In this document: in pieces, positions 16,734-24,966 of the stretch | How the letters are laid out: every line of letters begins with the position of its first letter | Position numbering within the stretch: position 1 is the stretch's first letter | Assembly: GCF_900112365.1 (NCBI RefSeq) | Contig: NZ_FOLQ01000003.1 | Location: 124,001-188,000 of the forward strand | Direction of reading: 5' to 3' | DNA: 64,000 nt | Source: Spirosoma endophyticum | Lineage (GTDB): Bacteria > Bacteroidota > Bacteroidia > Cytophagales > Spirosomataceae | Program-made: the position numbers and the translations under genes | Notes under the pieces: generated by a model | The model's input: only the letters and a program-made list of their open reading frames with translations | Told to the model about the DNA's origin: nothing | Database searches by the model: none

Positions 16734-17846
16734 ATGAAAAAAGCGTTGATTACCGGAGTTACCGGACAGGATGGGGCCTATTTGGCCGAGTTACTATTGG
16801 AAAAGGGATACGAAGTACACGGTATCAAACGCCGGAGTTCGCTCTTCAATACACAACGTATTGACCATATGTATGAAGACCCGCATGAAAAAAATGTGCA
16901 CTTCAAACTTCATTATGGCGATCTGTCTGATTCAACCAATATCATCCGTATTATTCAGGAAATTCAACCCGACGAAATATATAATCTTGGGGCTATGTCC
17001 CACGTACGGGTTAGTTTTGACGAACCAGAATATACGGCTCAAGTTGATGGAATTGGGACACTTCGTATTCTGGAGGCTGTGCGGTTGCTGGGTCTGACGG
17101 AAAAAACCCGTATTTATCAGGCATCAACGTCTGAACTTTATGGTGGCGTTCAGGGTCATGCGCAATCGGAAACAACGCCTTTTTATCCGCGTTCGCCATA
17201 TGCCGTTGCTAAGCTCTATGGGTACTGGATTACGGTCAATTACCGCGAAGCTTACAATATGTATGCCTGTAATGGTATTCTGTTTAACCACGAATCGCCA
17301 CTACGTGGCGAAACGTTCGTTACGCGCAAAATTACCCGCGCTGTAGCCCGGATTGGACTGGGCTTACAGGACAAAGTGTACTTGGGAAATCTAGATTCGT
17401 TGCGCGATTGGGGCCATGCTAAAGATTACGTCGAAGCCATGTACTTGATCCTACAGCAGGAGAAGCCCGAAGATTTCGTAATCGCTACGGGTGTGACAAC
17501 CAGCGTCCGGGACTTTGTTAAAATGTCATTCGCTGAGATCGGCGTCGAATTGGCGTTCTCTGGTGAAGGTGTTTCAGAAGTCGGTACGGTTGTCAGTTCA
17601 TCAAACCCGGAGTTCCCGGTTAAGATCGATACTGTAGTCGTTAGTGTTGATCCCCGGTATTTCCGTCCGACAGAAGTAGACTTGCTACTTGGTGACCCAA
17701 CTAAAGCAATGACGAAGTTGAACTGGAAACCTAAATACGATTTGCCTGCTCTTGTAAAGGATATGATGACCGCTGATATCAAACTCTTTCAGCGTGATCA
17801 ATTGCTGGCCAATAGCGGGCATCAGATACTAAATTATTTTGAATAA
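16734..17846 (+). CDS. gmd: GDP-mannose 4,6-dehydratase
   Basis: Converts GDP-mannose to GDP-4-keto-6-deoxymannose, the first step to GDP-L-fucose and related deoxysugars for surface polysaccharides. 370 aa extended SDR. It has the NAD(P) motif [19 protein letters not shown] (residues 8-26), the family signature [14 protein letters not shown], the catalytic Thr/Ser in ASTSELYG, and YAVAK with the active Tyr and Lys. A late [16 protein letters not shown] segment and [15 protein letters not shown] are also typical. No fcl (fucose synthase) lies next to it. Transcription ends at a strong hairpin 25 bp downstream. Confidence 0.95.
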   Translation: MKKALITGVTGQDGAYLAELLLEKGYEVHGIKRRSSLFNTQRIDHMYEDPHEKNVHFKLHYGDLSDSTNIIRIIQEIQPDEIYNLGAMSHVRVSFDEPEYTAQVDGIGTLRILEAVRLLGLTEKTRIYQASTSELYGGVQGHAQSETTPFYPRSPYAVAKLYGYWITVNYREAYNMYACNGILFNHESPLRGETFVTRKITRAVARIGLGLQDKVYLGNLDSLRDWGHAKDYVEAMYLILQQEKPEDFVIATGVTTSVRDFVKMSFAEIGVELAFSGEGVSEVGTVVSSSNPEFPVKIDTVVVSVDPRYFRPTEVDLLLGDPTKAMTKLNWKPKYDLPALVKDMMTADIKLFQRDQLLANSGHQILNYFE

Positions 17847-17870
17847 AAGCATCTCTGTTCTTTTTACACA

Positions 17871-17901
17871 CGGTCGGGCTTCGTACTCGACCGTTTTTTT
17901 A
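17871..17901 (+). terminator. Terminator of gmd
   Basis: ACGGTCG and CGACCGT form a 7-bp stem followed directly by a run of seven T on the plus strand. Confidence 0.8.
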
Positions 17902-17905
17902 TGCA

Positions 17906-17936
17906 AAAAAGCGCCGGGCTTAAGACCCGACGCTTC
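17906..17936 (-). terminator. Terminator of the HtrA gene
   Basis: AAGCGCCGGGC pairs with CCCGACGCTT (one mismatch), followed on the minus strand by TTTTTT. It sits back to back with the gmd terminator. Confidence 0.8.
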
Positions 17937-17963
17937 TATCAATGAAATGGCAACTTAACGTAC

Positions 17964-19484
17964 TTAAACAGGCACTGCGTAGTAATACATCCGCGAACTG
18001 TTAGGATACATGCCAATCAGCATTAAGCCTTCACCTTCTTTTACCGACGACATAATCGCCTGCAAATCTTTCGTTGTTTTAACGTTTTTGCCGTTCGCTT
18101 TCACAATGATAAAGCCTTCTTCAACATCTGTTTCAGCCAGTTTACCACCCGTGATCTTCTTCACCCGAACGCCACCACCAATTCCTAGTTGTTTGGCGTC
18201 CTGAGCAGAAAGCTCTTCGAAGCTGGCACCGAGGCTACTCAGCGAAGCACTTGCTTCTACAACGTCTGTCTTCTTGATAATATCCCGTCCGCCGTTGCGA
18301 TTACGTAGTTCGACTTTAAAGTCACGTTCCGTACCATCCCGGTTGACTGTTACTGTAACTGCATCACCCGGACGACGACGGCCAATGATTTCACGCATCT
18401 GAGCATCTGAATCAAGGACTTGGCCTTCCATTTTTACAATAACATCACCTTTTTTCAGACCAGCTGCTTCGGCTGCGCCTTTTTCAACAACGTTTTCTAC
18501 GTAGATACCACGGCCTACTTTTGCACCTTTTTCTTTAGCTACAGTGCTGTTCAACTCGATTGGCAAAATGCCTATATAACCTCGTTGTACATTACCATAT
18601 TTTAGAAGATCCGCCGACACTTTTTTAACAAGTGATACAGGTACTGCGAAACCATAGCCACTATAATAACCCGTTGCTGAAGCGATTGCTGAGTTAATGC
18701 CGACTAACTCACCACGTAGGTTCACTAGCGCACCACCCGAATTACCTGGGTTAATAGCCGCATCCGTCTGGATGAAGGCTTCAACAGGAGAATCTGGTTT
18801 AGCGTCAGTTTTGCTTATGTTCTGATCAAGAATACCAATCCGACGTCCTTTGGCGCTAACAATACCGGCTGTAACGGTTGATTCTAAATCAAGCGGGTAG
18901 CCAACGGCCAATACCCATTCGCCTAATTTCAGTGCGTCAGAATCGCCAAGTGTAATAAAAGGCAGGTTATTTGCATCGACCTTAATAACAGCCAAGTCCG
19001 TAAGTGGATCCGTGCCAATTACTTTAGCCTTGAAACTGCGTTTGTCAGTCATGATGACTTCTACTTCGTCAGCATCCTGAACAACGTGGTTGTTCGTAAT
19101 TATATAACCGTCTTTGCTGATAATTACACCCGAGCCAGAAGCCTGACCCTGCTGACGGCGGGGTTGTCGTTGACCACCGCCAAACTCATCACCGAAAAAC
19201 TCCCGAAAGATATCGGGCATTTGCTGCTGACGAACCGTGCGGGTCATTGTCGTGCGAATATGAACAACCATTGGCGTTACGGCCTCTGCTGCCGTAGAAA
19301 AATCGCCTGGCATACCATTAGGCCCGCCCGGCATTGACGCCAAACGTCCTGTAATCGTCGGTGTTGGCGACGACTCGTTAAAAATTACATCCCTATTGTT
19401 GAAGCCCAACAGGTTGTAAGCAGCCAGCGTTATTGCACTCGACAGAAGTGCCATCAACGCCAATAATTTCCAGTTGCTTTTCAT
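17964..19484 (-). CDS. htrA: Do-family serine endoprotease (HtrA/DegP/DegQ)
   Basis: 506 aa periplasmic or membrane-anchored quality-control protease. An N-terminal hydrophobic segment (residues 6-25) serves as signal or anchor. The trypsin-like domain shows the catalytic His in ITNNHVV, Asp in DPLTDLAVIKVD and Ser in NPGNSGGALVN. Two PDZ domains follow (YIGILPIELNSTV to RDGTERDFKVELRNRNG, and a second ending near the C-terminus). A Gln/Arg-rich stretch (RQPRRQQGQASGSG) precedes the protease domain, as in the flexible LA loop. It is convergent with gmd, with separate terminators. Confidence 0.94.
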   Translation of the reverse strand: MKSNWKLLALMALLSSAITLAAYNLLGFNNRDVIFNESSPTPTITGRLASMPGGPNGMPGDFSTAAEAVTPMVVHIRTTMTRTVRQQQMPDIFREFFGDEFGGGQRQPRRQQGQASGSGVIISKDGYIITNNHVVQDADEVEVIMTDKRSFKAKVIGTDPLTDLAVIKVDANNLPFITLGDSDALKLGEWVLAVGYPLDLESTVTAGIVSAKGRRIGILDQNISKTDAKPDSPVEAFIQTDAAINPGNSGGALVNLRGELVGINSAIASATGYYSGYGFAVPVSLVKKVSADLLKYGNVQRGYIGILPIELNSTVAKEKGAKVGRGIYVENVVEKGAAEAAGLKKGDVIVKMEGQVLDSDAQMREIIGRRRPGDAVTVTVNRDGTERDFKVELRNRNGGRDIIKKTDVVEASASLSSLGASFEELSAQDAKQLGIGGGVRVKKITGGKLAETDVEEGFIIVKANGKNVKTTKDLQAIMSSVKEGEGLMLIGMYPNSSRMYYYAVPV

Positions 19485-19688
19485 AGTTAAATGGGAAAAT
19501 CTAATTGCTTTCTTTTTGTGTTAAAGACTGCTTGTTGCGTCTGTTTGTATAACGGAAAGCAGCTTCTAAAAATCCGGCTCGTGTGCGTCCTTAACAAAAT
19601 TTAACAAGCCTTTGTTAGATTGCTTCCTGAGTTGAAAATACTAATAAAACGCCCATCCAGCCGCAATCTATGTATGCTATTTTCAATT

Positions 19689-19707
19689 TTTATACCAATG
19701 GTATAAA
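19689..19707. promoter_or_regulatory. Palindrome in the HtrA/rnc intergenic region
   Basis: TTTATACC-AAT-GGTATAAA is an 8+3+8 inverted repeat of operator size within the 432-bp gap 19485-19916. Apart from this and the short reading frame at 19768 I see nothing assignable in that gap. Confidence 0.3.
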
Positions 19708-19767
19708 TCACACCAATAACGGCATTTTGGCAGTATAAACGAATAAGATTGGGCTAGTTATGCCACA

Positions 19768-19887
19768 ATGACGCTTAAAATAATCCTAGAATCATTAAAA
19801 CGAAAATATGACATAGTTTACTCAGCTGAAGTACCGGGTTTGCGTCAGGAGCGGCCAACTAATACATTTACCAGTATAAGTTTGTGA
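19768..19887 (+). pseudogene. 39-codon reading frame resembling an STN-domain remnant
   Basis: ATG at 19768 to TGA at 19885. The peptide begins MTLKIILESLKRKYDIVYSA, which has the pattern of the secretin/TonB N-terminal (STN) domain of SusC-type receptors (TLxxxLxxLxxxYxxxxxYS). Nothing receptor-like follows. It may be a decayed fragment, or the resemblance may be chance at this length. It lies on the strand opposite to its neighbours. Confidence 0.25.
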
Positions 19888-19916
19888 AGGGATGCGGCAA
19901 AGCGTGTGGAAGTGGT

Positions 19917-20681
19917 CTACTGCTTGTTGTCGAGTAGTTCAATAGCCTTTTCGGCAGCTGCTTGTTCAGCTTTTTTCTTACTGTAACCGCTACCTGTAGC
20001 AAAGGGCTCGTTACCAACTATGACCTGTGCAATGAACTCACGGAAGTGGCTATTGCCCTTTTCTGAAACGATTTCAAAGCGGATTTCCTTGCCTTCGCGC
20101 TGCGCCCATTCAATCAAACGGCTTTTGAAATTGCCGTTGTTCTGTACGACTGATTCAATGTCGTAGTGCGCTAATAAATCTTTCAGAATAAATCGACGGG
20201 AAAAACGAAACCCTTTATCCAGATACACGGCGCCTACCAGTGCTTCGAGTGCATCGCCATACATAGACGTACGAGCGGGTAAGCTACGTGTCCGGCTTCC
20301 GTCGTACTCAATTAGTTGGTCGAGGCCAATCTTTCGGGCAATACCATTCAAGGTTTCCCGGTTTACGATTCGGGAGCGGATTTCAGTTAAGAAACCTTCG
20401 TCTTTGTAAGGATACTTTTTGAATAGAAACTCGGCAATCACCATACCCAGTACGGCGTCACCTAAGTATTCTAGCCGTTCGTTTGATTCCCGAAACCCCT
20501 CAATAGCTGTTGCCTTTGATGCCGACGTGTGGCGCAGGGCGAGTTGGTATAAGCCTAAATTAGAGGGTCGTGCTCCAATTATATGAGCAATTGACCGGCG
20601 CAGGCTCTTGTGCGAACCAGAATTGCCGGTTCGGAACCAACTAAAGGGATTATATAAACTACGGGGCAGAGCGAGTTGCAC
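19917..20681 (-). CDS. rnc: Ribonuclease III
   Basis: Double-strand-specific endoribonuclease for rRNA processing and mRNA turnover. 254 aa. It carries the RNase III signature SNERLEYLGDAVLGMVIAEFLF (Glu and Asp of the metal site), the second metal-site motif GDALEALVGAVYLDKGF, and a C-terminal double-stranded-RNA-binding domain (about 180-250, ending SKKKAEQAAAEKAIELL). Translation starts at GTG 20681, because an in-frame TGA, which is the fabF stop, lies only one codon upstream. It is the third gene of the acpP-fabF-rnc operon. Confidence 0.94.
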   Translation of the reverse strand: MQLALPRSLYNPFSWFRTGNSGSHKSLRRSIAHIIGARPSNLGLYQLALRHTSASKATAIEGFRESNERLEYLGDAVLGMVIAEFLFKKYPYKDEGFLTEIRSRIVNRETLNGIARKIGLDQLIEYDGSRTRSLPARTSMYGDALEALVGAVYLDKGFRFSRRFILKDLLAHYDIESVVQNNGNFKSRLIEWAQREGKEIRFEIVSEKGNSHFREFIAQVIVGNEPFATGSGYSKKKAEQAAAEKAIELLDNKQ

Positions 20682-20684
20682 GAC

Positions 20685-21935
20685 TCAGCTAAGTTTACGA
20701 AAAATGACTATGGCGTTATGACCTCCGAATCCAAACGCATTACTCATCACGGTTGTCATAGAGCGTGCCTGAGCCGTGTTGAATGTTAAATTAAAGCGAG
20801 GATCAATTTCGTCGTCGTCTGTGAAATGATTAATTGTTGGCGGCACTAGTTGATTTTCGAGCGCTTTAATACAGGCGATTGCTTCAACGGCACCAGCCGC
20901 ACCCAGCAAGTGACCTGTCATAGATTTGGTCGAGCTAATATTCAACTTAAATGAATGCTCGCCAAATAATTGATGAATTGCCTTCAATTCCTGTGGATCA
21001 CCAATCGGTGTTGATGTGCCGTGAGTATTAATGTAATCGATGTCAGTAGGGGCAATGCCTGCGTCGTTCAGCGCATCCTGCATAGCCAAAAATGCACCTA
21101 AGCCATCAGGGTGTGGAGCCGTTATATGATAGGCATCAGACGACATGCCTCCGCCAATTAATTCAGCATAAATTTTGGCACCCCTAGATTGAGCATGTTC
21201 GTATTCTTCCAGAATGAGTGATCCGGCTCCTTCGCCCAGCACAAAACCATCACGGTCTTTATCGTAAGGGCGAGAAGCTGTTTCTGGCGAAGCATTACGT
21301 TCCGACAAGGCACGGTTAGCATTAAATCCACCAATGCCTGCCCGCGTAACGGCTGCTTCAGAGCCTCCCACAACGCACATGTTCAAACGGCCCAGACGTA
21401 TATAATTCAGCGCGTCAATAATCGCATTGTTTGTCGAGGCACAGGCTGAAACTGTTACGTAGTTTGTACCCCGGAAACCATAGCGCATGGAAATCTGTCC
21501 AGAGGCACTGTCGGCAATCATCCGAACAATAAAGAACGGATTGATACGGGGGGTGCCGTCGCCTTTGGCGTAATCGATCATCTCGTCCTCAAACGATTTG
21601 AGACCGCCGATACCTGATCCCCAAATGACGCCGACTTTATTTTTATCGATTGTGTCGAGATTTAGGTTCGCGTCCTTGATGGCTTCGTCGGTCGCAATGA
21701 GCGCGTAATGTGTAAACGCGTCCATCTTTCTTGCTTCCTGCCTTGGAATAAACTGAGTAACCTCAACCCCTTTTAATTCGCAGGCAAACTGTGTCCGAAA
21801 CTTGCTGGCGTCGAACTTCGTAATGGGACCGGCCCCGCTTACACCGGCGGCCAAGTTGTTCCAATAAGTGGGTACATCATTGCCAATGGGTGTCAACGCA
21901 CCGAGGCCGGTCACTACTACTCGTTTGAATGTCAT
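20685..21935 (-). CDS. fabF: Beta-ketoacyl-ACP synthase II
   Basis: Elongating condensing enzyme of type II fatty-acid synthesis, joining malonyl-ACP to acyl-ACP. 416 aa. The Cys-His-His triad is visible: TVSACASTNNAI, NTHGTSTPIGDPQE and KSMTGHLLGAAGAVEA. The C-terminal glycine-rich NAFGFGGHNA is also present. It is downstream of acpP (154 bp) and followed at once by rnc, an arrangement common in Bacteroidota. Confidence 0.96.
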   Translation of the reverse strand: MTFKRVVVTGLGALTPIGNDVPTYWNNLAAGVSGAGPITKFDASKFRTQFACELKGVEVTQFIPRQEARKMDAFTHYALIATDEAIKDANLNLDTIDKNKVGVIWGSGIGGLKSFEDEMIDYAKGDGTPRINPFFIVRMIADSASGQISMRYGFRGTNYVTVSACASTNNAIIDALNYIRLGRLNMCVVGGSEAAVTRAGIGGFNANRALSERNASPETASRPYDKDRDGFVLGEGAGSLILEEYEHAQSRGAKIYAELIGGGMSSDAYHITAPHPDGLGAFLAMQDALNDAGIAPTDIDYINTHGTSTPIGDPQELKAIHQLFGEHSFKLNISSTKSMTGHLLGAAGAVEAIACIKALENQLVPPTINHFTDDDEIDPRFNLTFNTAQARSMTTVMSNAFGFGGHNAIVIFRKLS

Positions 21936-22089
21936 ACAGTTTGACTGCGTAATGAAAAATAGAAAAACAACGCCGAGCCTAAAATTGTTGGCGCTGATTT
22001 CTACGTACTTGATGGCTCTCTAGTTGTGATAAGCTTTTGGCGGCTTTCAGCAGCAGGCTTACCACCGGACTTTACTGTTCCGTAAGGGC

Positions 22090-22329
22090 TTACTTTCCGA
22101 TGTGTTTCTCCAGATACTCGATAGCCAGACCAACCGTAGAGATTTTTTCGGCTTCATCATCAGGGATGGGGAGGTTGAATTCTTTTTCGAATTCCATGAT
22201 CAACTCAACCGTGTCGAGTGAATCAGCGCCCAAATCGTTCGTGAAGCTTGCTTCCGGAGTCACTTCTGACTCTTCAACACCTAATTTCTCAACAATGATA
22301 TTCTTAACTTTTTGTGCAATGTCCGACAT
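22090..22329 (-). CDS. acpP: Acyl carrier protein
   Basis: 79 aa acidic carrier of growing fatty acyl chains. The phosphopantetheine attachment Ser lies in [16 protein letters not shown] (residues 34-49). Helix 1 begins [17 protein letters not shown] and the protein ends with an [10 protein letters not shown] helix. It is the first gene of the acpP-fabF-rnc unit, with a recognisable promoter 32 bp upstream. Confidence 0.97.
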   Translation of the reverse strand: MSDIAQKVKNIIVEKLGVEESEVTPEASFTNDLGADSLDTVELIMEFEKEFNLPIPDDEAEKISTVGLAIEYLEKHIGK

Positions 22330-22360
22330 TATAGTAGTCCGTTGGAGTTAAAAAACTGCG

Positions 22361-22392
22361 CAAAGAAACGTATTTACCTTTGTATTATCAAA
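22361..22392 (-). promoter_or_regulatory. Promoter of acpP-fabF-rnc
   Basis: On the minus strand TTTG (22392-22389), a 20-nt spacer and TTTCTTTG (22368-22361; one mismatch to TAnnTTTG). The predicted leader is about 25 nt. The rest of 22393-22601 is AT-rich with no gene. Confidence 0.55.
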
Positions 22393-22601
22393 CAATTTTT
22401 TAGAGTATAAATCATCCGAACTGGATGTTATAGAATATATAAATCTCAGATAGTCAATTAGTTATGCTGATATAGTAGGCGTCGGATAGCTATATTCAGA
22501 AACTGAAAGAGAATTGTTAAAACCTAGAATTTGATTGTATTATACGATGAAGATGAACTTCGTTGTGTAATTAATCAATTGTGGCTCACTACTAAACGTG
22601 C

Positions 22602-23450
22602 CTAGCGAATCACAACTGATTTGCAGATATAAGTAGGAATAATGCCCGTACTTCTGATTAGAACTTCTGCATCTTGCGGCTGGGTGTTACCGGTTAATAC
22701 GAGCACGGTATCCAGGCCAAATTTATTGCCACCTAAAATGTCGGTTTTTAATGTATCGCCCACCATCAAAATATCTCGTTTACTAACGTGGGATGCATTC
22801 TCTAATCGCTCGTAAGCGAACATAAAAAGCTGAGCATCAGGTTTGCCAAAGCGGATGAATTGCTTACCAACAATGGTTTCGATCATTTTTGCCACGCCCC
22901 CAATAGCAATCGCAATCCGGCTTTTGGAGACAGGATAAGTTGTATCTGTATTGGCTACAATCACCGGAATGTTACGCTTACGTAAAAGATTAACTGTTTT
23001 GTTGAGGTCGGTATTCCAGTCGAATCCTTCGTCGTCGAGCAAAACTAAGGCGTTAATATCTGCTACGTCTTTGAGATCTACCTGGCTGATTGGCAGGGTT
23101 TTCAGGCCGCTGGTTTCCAGATAATGAGCTGACTTTTCGGTGCCCAGGTAAGCCACCGTACCGCTACGTACTTTGAGGTCCAAATATTCCCGGGCTAACA
23201 TGCCTGAAGAAATAATACGTTCGGGTGGAATGGCATGCAACCCTTGTCGGTAGTACGATTCGGCTAATTCCTGCGGACCGCGCGATGCGTCATTGGTTAG
23301 TACGTAAAAGTCCTTACCGTTTTCCTGGAGCCAGTCAAAAGTGTGTTCAATACCTGGTAGCAACCCTTCCGAATTTTTTAAAACACCAAACGCATCGAAG
23401 AAAATGACCTTATAATCAGACGCTACGGTTTTGAATTCGGCAAGTTGCAT
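22602..23450 (-). CDS. HAD-IIA superfamily phosphatase
   Basis: 282 aa NagD/phosphoglycolate-phosphatase-like enzyme. HAD motif I is FFDAFGVLKNSEGLLPG (residues 16-32), where the nucleophile Asp is followed by Ala-Phe instead of the more usual hydrophobic-Asp. Motif II is the Thr of VLTNDASRG; the IIA cap lies between. Motif III/IV appears as KPDAQLFMFAYERL and DILMVGDTLKTDILGGNKFG. The substrate is unknown. It lies on the same strand as, and downstream of, the phosphotransferase and ligase genes, but 357 bp separate it from them. Confidence 0.85.
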   Translation of the reverse strand: MQLAEFKTVASDYKVIFFDAFGVLKNSEGLLPGIEHTFDWLQENGKDFYVLTNDASRGPQELAESYYRQGLHAIPPERIISSGMLAREYLDLKVRSGTVAYLGTEKSAHYLETSGLKTLPISQVDLKDVADINALVLLDDEGFDWNTDLNKTVNLLRKRNIPVIVANTDTTYPVSKSRIAIAIGGVAKMIETIVGKQFIRFGKPDAQLFMFAYERLENASHVSKRDILMVGDTLKTDILGGNKFGLDTVLVLTGNTQPQDAEVLIRSTGIIPTYICKSVVIR

Positions 23451-23563
23451 GGAGCAGTAAAATGAGTAGGAGGTACGTAGTTTATGAAGAGATTATTTGT
23501 AAAAATACGATTCAGGCCGAATTTTCGATTAGATTTCTTGAAGCAAGGAATGGGCCTCATTGG

Positions 23564-23719
23564 TCAAGTGGCTAAAAACCAACCACGATGCTCCATTATT
23601 AACCACCTCGAATTCCACGATTCTGGCCAACCAGTATTAGGTGTTCGACCCATAAAAGGTTGATTCTTTGGTGAAACCAATGGTTTCTCTGGCAGGGTAT
23701 AACCGTTACGCGAGGTCAT
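23564..23719 (-). other. 51-codon reading frame in a 357-bp gap, possible remnant or small gene
   Basis: ATG at 23719 to TGA at 23564. The peptide is Trp-rich in its second half (WPESWNSRW), and the frame stays open upstream of the ATG for about 18 codons. I recognise no family. The rest of the gap 23451-23807 shows no other signal. It could be the decayed end of a former gene. Confidence 0.2.
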
Positions 23720-23807
23720 AAAGCCGCCCTCATTCACCTGAGATGCTATATATTGACGATACCATCGCCATTATTTACATATTCCTACAGTCTGAGCAGT
23801 AAATCTT

Positions 23808-24857
23808 TTAGGCGGGTTCTATATCCAGTGCTTTCAGGATTATTTCTGCATCGAATTTTTCAATTGATGGGAAGTATGTCTCGTAGGCTTCGCGTTGAAG
23901 TTTAGTAGCATAGGTTCGGTGAAAAAAATACCGGCCGTATTTTATGACGTAGTTAAGTATGAAAAAACGATAAGCTTCGGGAAGAAACCGAATTTCGTTT
24001 TCGGTTAATGGAAAAATCTTGTGGTATTCTTTTAAAAATAATAAAAATCGATCTTCCATTAATGGACCGATTACATAACTAAACACGGTCCGGTCGCCAG
24101 CGTTGGAGACAACCCGACTGAAAAAGTAGAAATCCATGACCCGGTAACTTATACGAAACCAGTCATAATCCCAACGCGAATAGAGTTCAAGATTTTGTGA
24201 AACAGAGAAATTCCCGATGTTCCAGTCGACAAATACGGGCATTGTTTCAACCGTGCCGGCCACGAGTTTCTGACGATTCGCCAGGAATAATTCGCACTGC
24301 CGTTTTAATTCCTCTATATGCAATCGGTGTTCGAACTGTCCGGTTTCTGTGTCGAGCAGGTCGAGCAAATCCCATATATCGGAACGTAGCGTTTTACTTG
24401 ATTTGGGTAATACAGTACTAACACGGGAACAGGCTTTGTGGAACTTGGCTACCTGCCTGCCAAGCATCTGAATATGATGTTCTTCTAATCGACGGGGTAG
24501 TTTTAGTTGAATACGGATTGGGTTGTAAAACACCACCCATGCATCCACAAACCCGTCTCGGTGGCGATACGTGTAAACTTGCCCATTACGTACCAACGAT
24601 TTGGCCAGTACGTTCTCAAACGGGTAGAGAAGGTTATTTGCCAGGGCATGAATAACCTGATGGTCTTCCAGAAACTGCTCATACTTACCGAAATAAGACA
24701 GTTTTGCAATAATGTGTTCTCCATCCTCGAACGTAACTTTAAAGACGTGGTTGGTTGAGACCCGCGCGCTAATGTCTTCAATTATCTGAATCTGCACGGA
24801 CCCATCAAACTCTGCCCAGGCCTTTTTTATTATAGTAGGGTAATCGACTAGACGCAT
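23808..24857 (-). CDS. Atypical aminoglycoside-phosphotransferase/choline-kinase-fold protein
   Basis: 349 aa soluble protein of the small-molecule kinase fold. The N-lobe contains NHVFKVTFEDGEHIIAKLSY with the ATP-binding Lys, and the C-lobe has the catalytic loop VFVDWNIGNF. There the usual HGDxxxxN is changed: no His and no Gly precede the Asp, but Asp and the final Asn are kept. The metal-binding Asp is in WDYDW. A Phe/Tyr-rich helical tail follows. The substrate is unknown. It lies 109 bp downstream of the glutamine-synthetase-like gene on the same strand, with a long hairpin between them, suggesting co-transcription. Confidence 0.7.
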   Translation of the reverse strand: MRLVDYPTIIKKAWAEFDGSVQIQIIEDISARVSTNHVFKVTFEDGEHIIAKLSYFGKYEQFLEDHQVIHALANNLLYPFENVLAKSLVRNGQVYTYRHRDGFVDAWVVFYNPIRIQLKLPRRLEEHHIQMLGRQVAKFHKACSRVSTVLPKSSKTLRSDIWDLLDLLDTETGQFEHRLHIEELKRQCELFLANRQKLVAGTVETMPVFVDWNIGNFSVSQNLELYSRWDYDWFRISYRVMDFYFFSRVVSNAGDRTVFSYVIGPLMEDRFLLFLKEYHKIFPLTENEIRFLPEAYRFFILNYVIKYGRYFFHRTYATKLQREAYETYFPSIEKFDAEIILKALDIEPA

Positions 24858-24876
24858 GGTAAATGTTCGGTTTTAA

Positions 24877-24956
24877 GTAGTCGGTATTGGGTAGTTGGTT
24901 GGCTGACGCCTGAAACTATTGTCGCGTCAGCCAATCGACTACCCAATACCGACTAC
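24877..24956. repeat. 33-bp inverted repeat with GTAG/CTAC ends
   Basis: Arms 24877-24909 and 24924-24956 match at 31 of 33 positions, with a 14-nt loop. The outer ends are GTAG and CTAC. The repeat fills most of the gap between the ligase-like gene stop (24967) and the phosphotransferase start (24857). The arm itself repeats GTAGT internally. Confidence 0.9.
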
Positions 24957-24966
24957 CTAAAACCTG

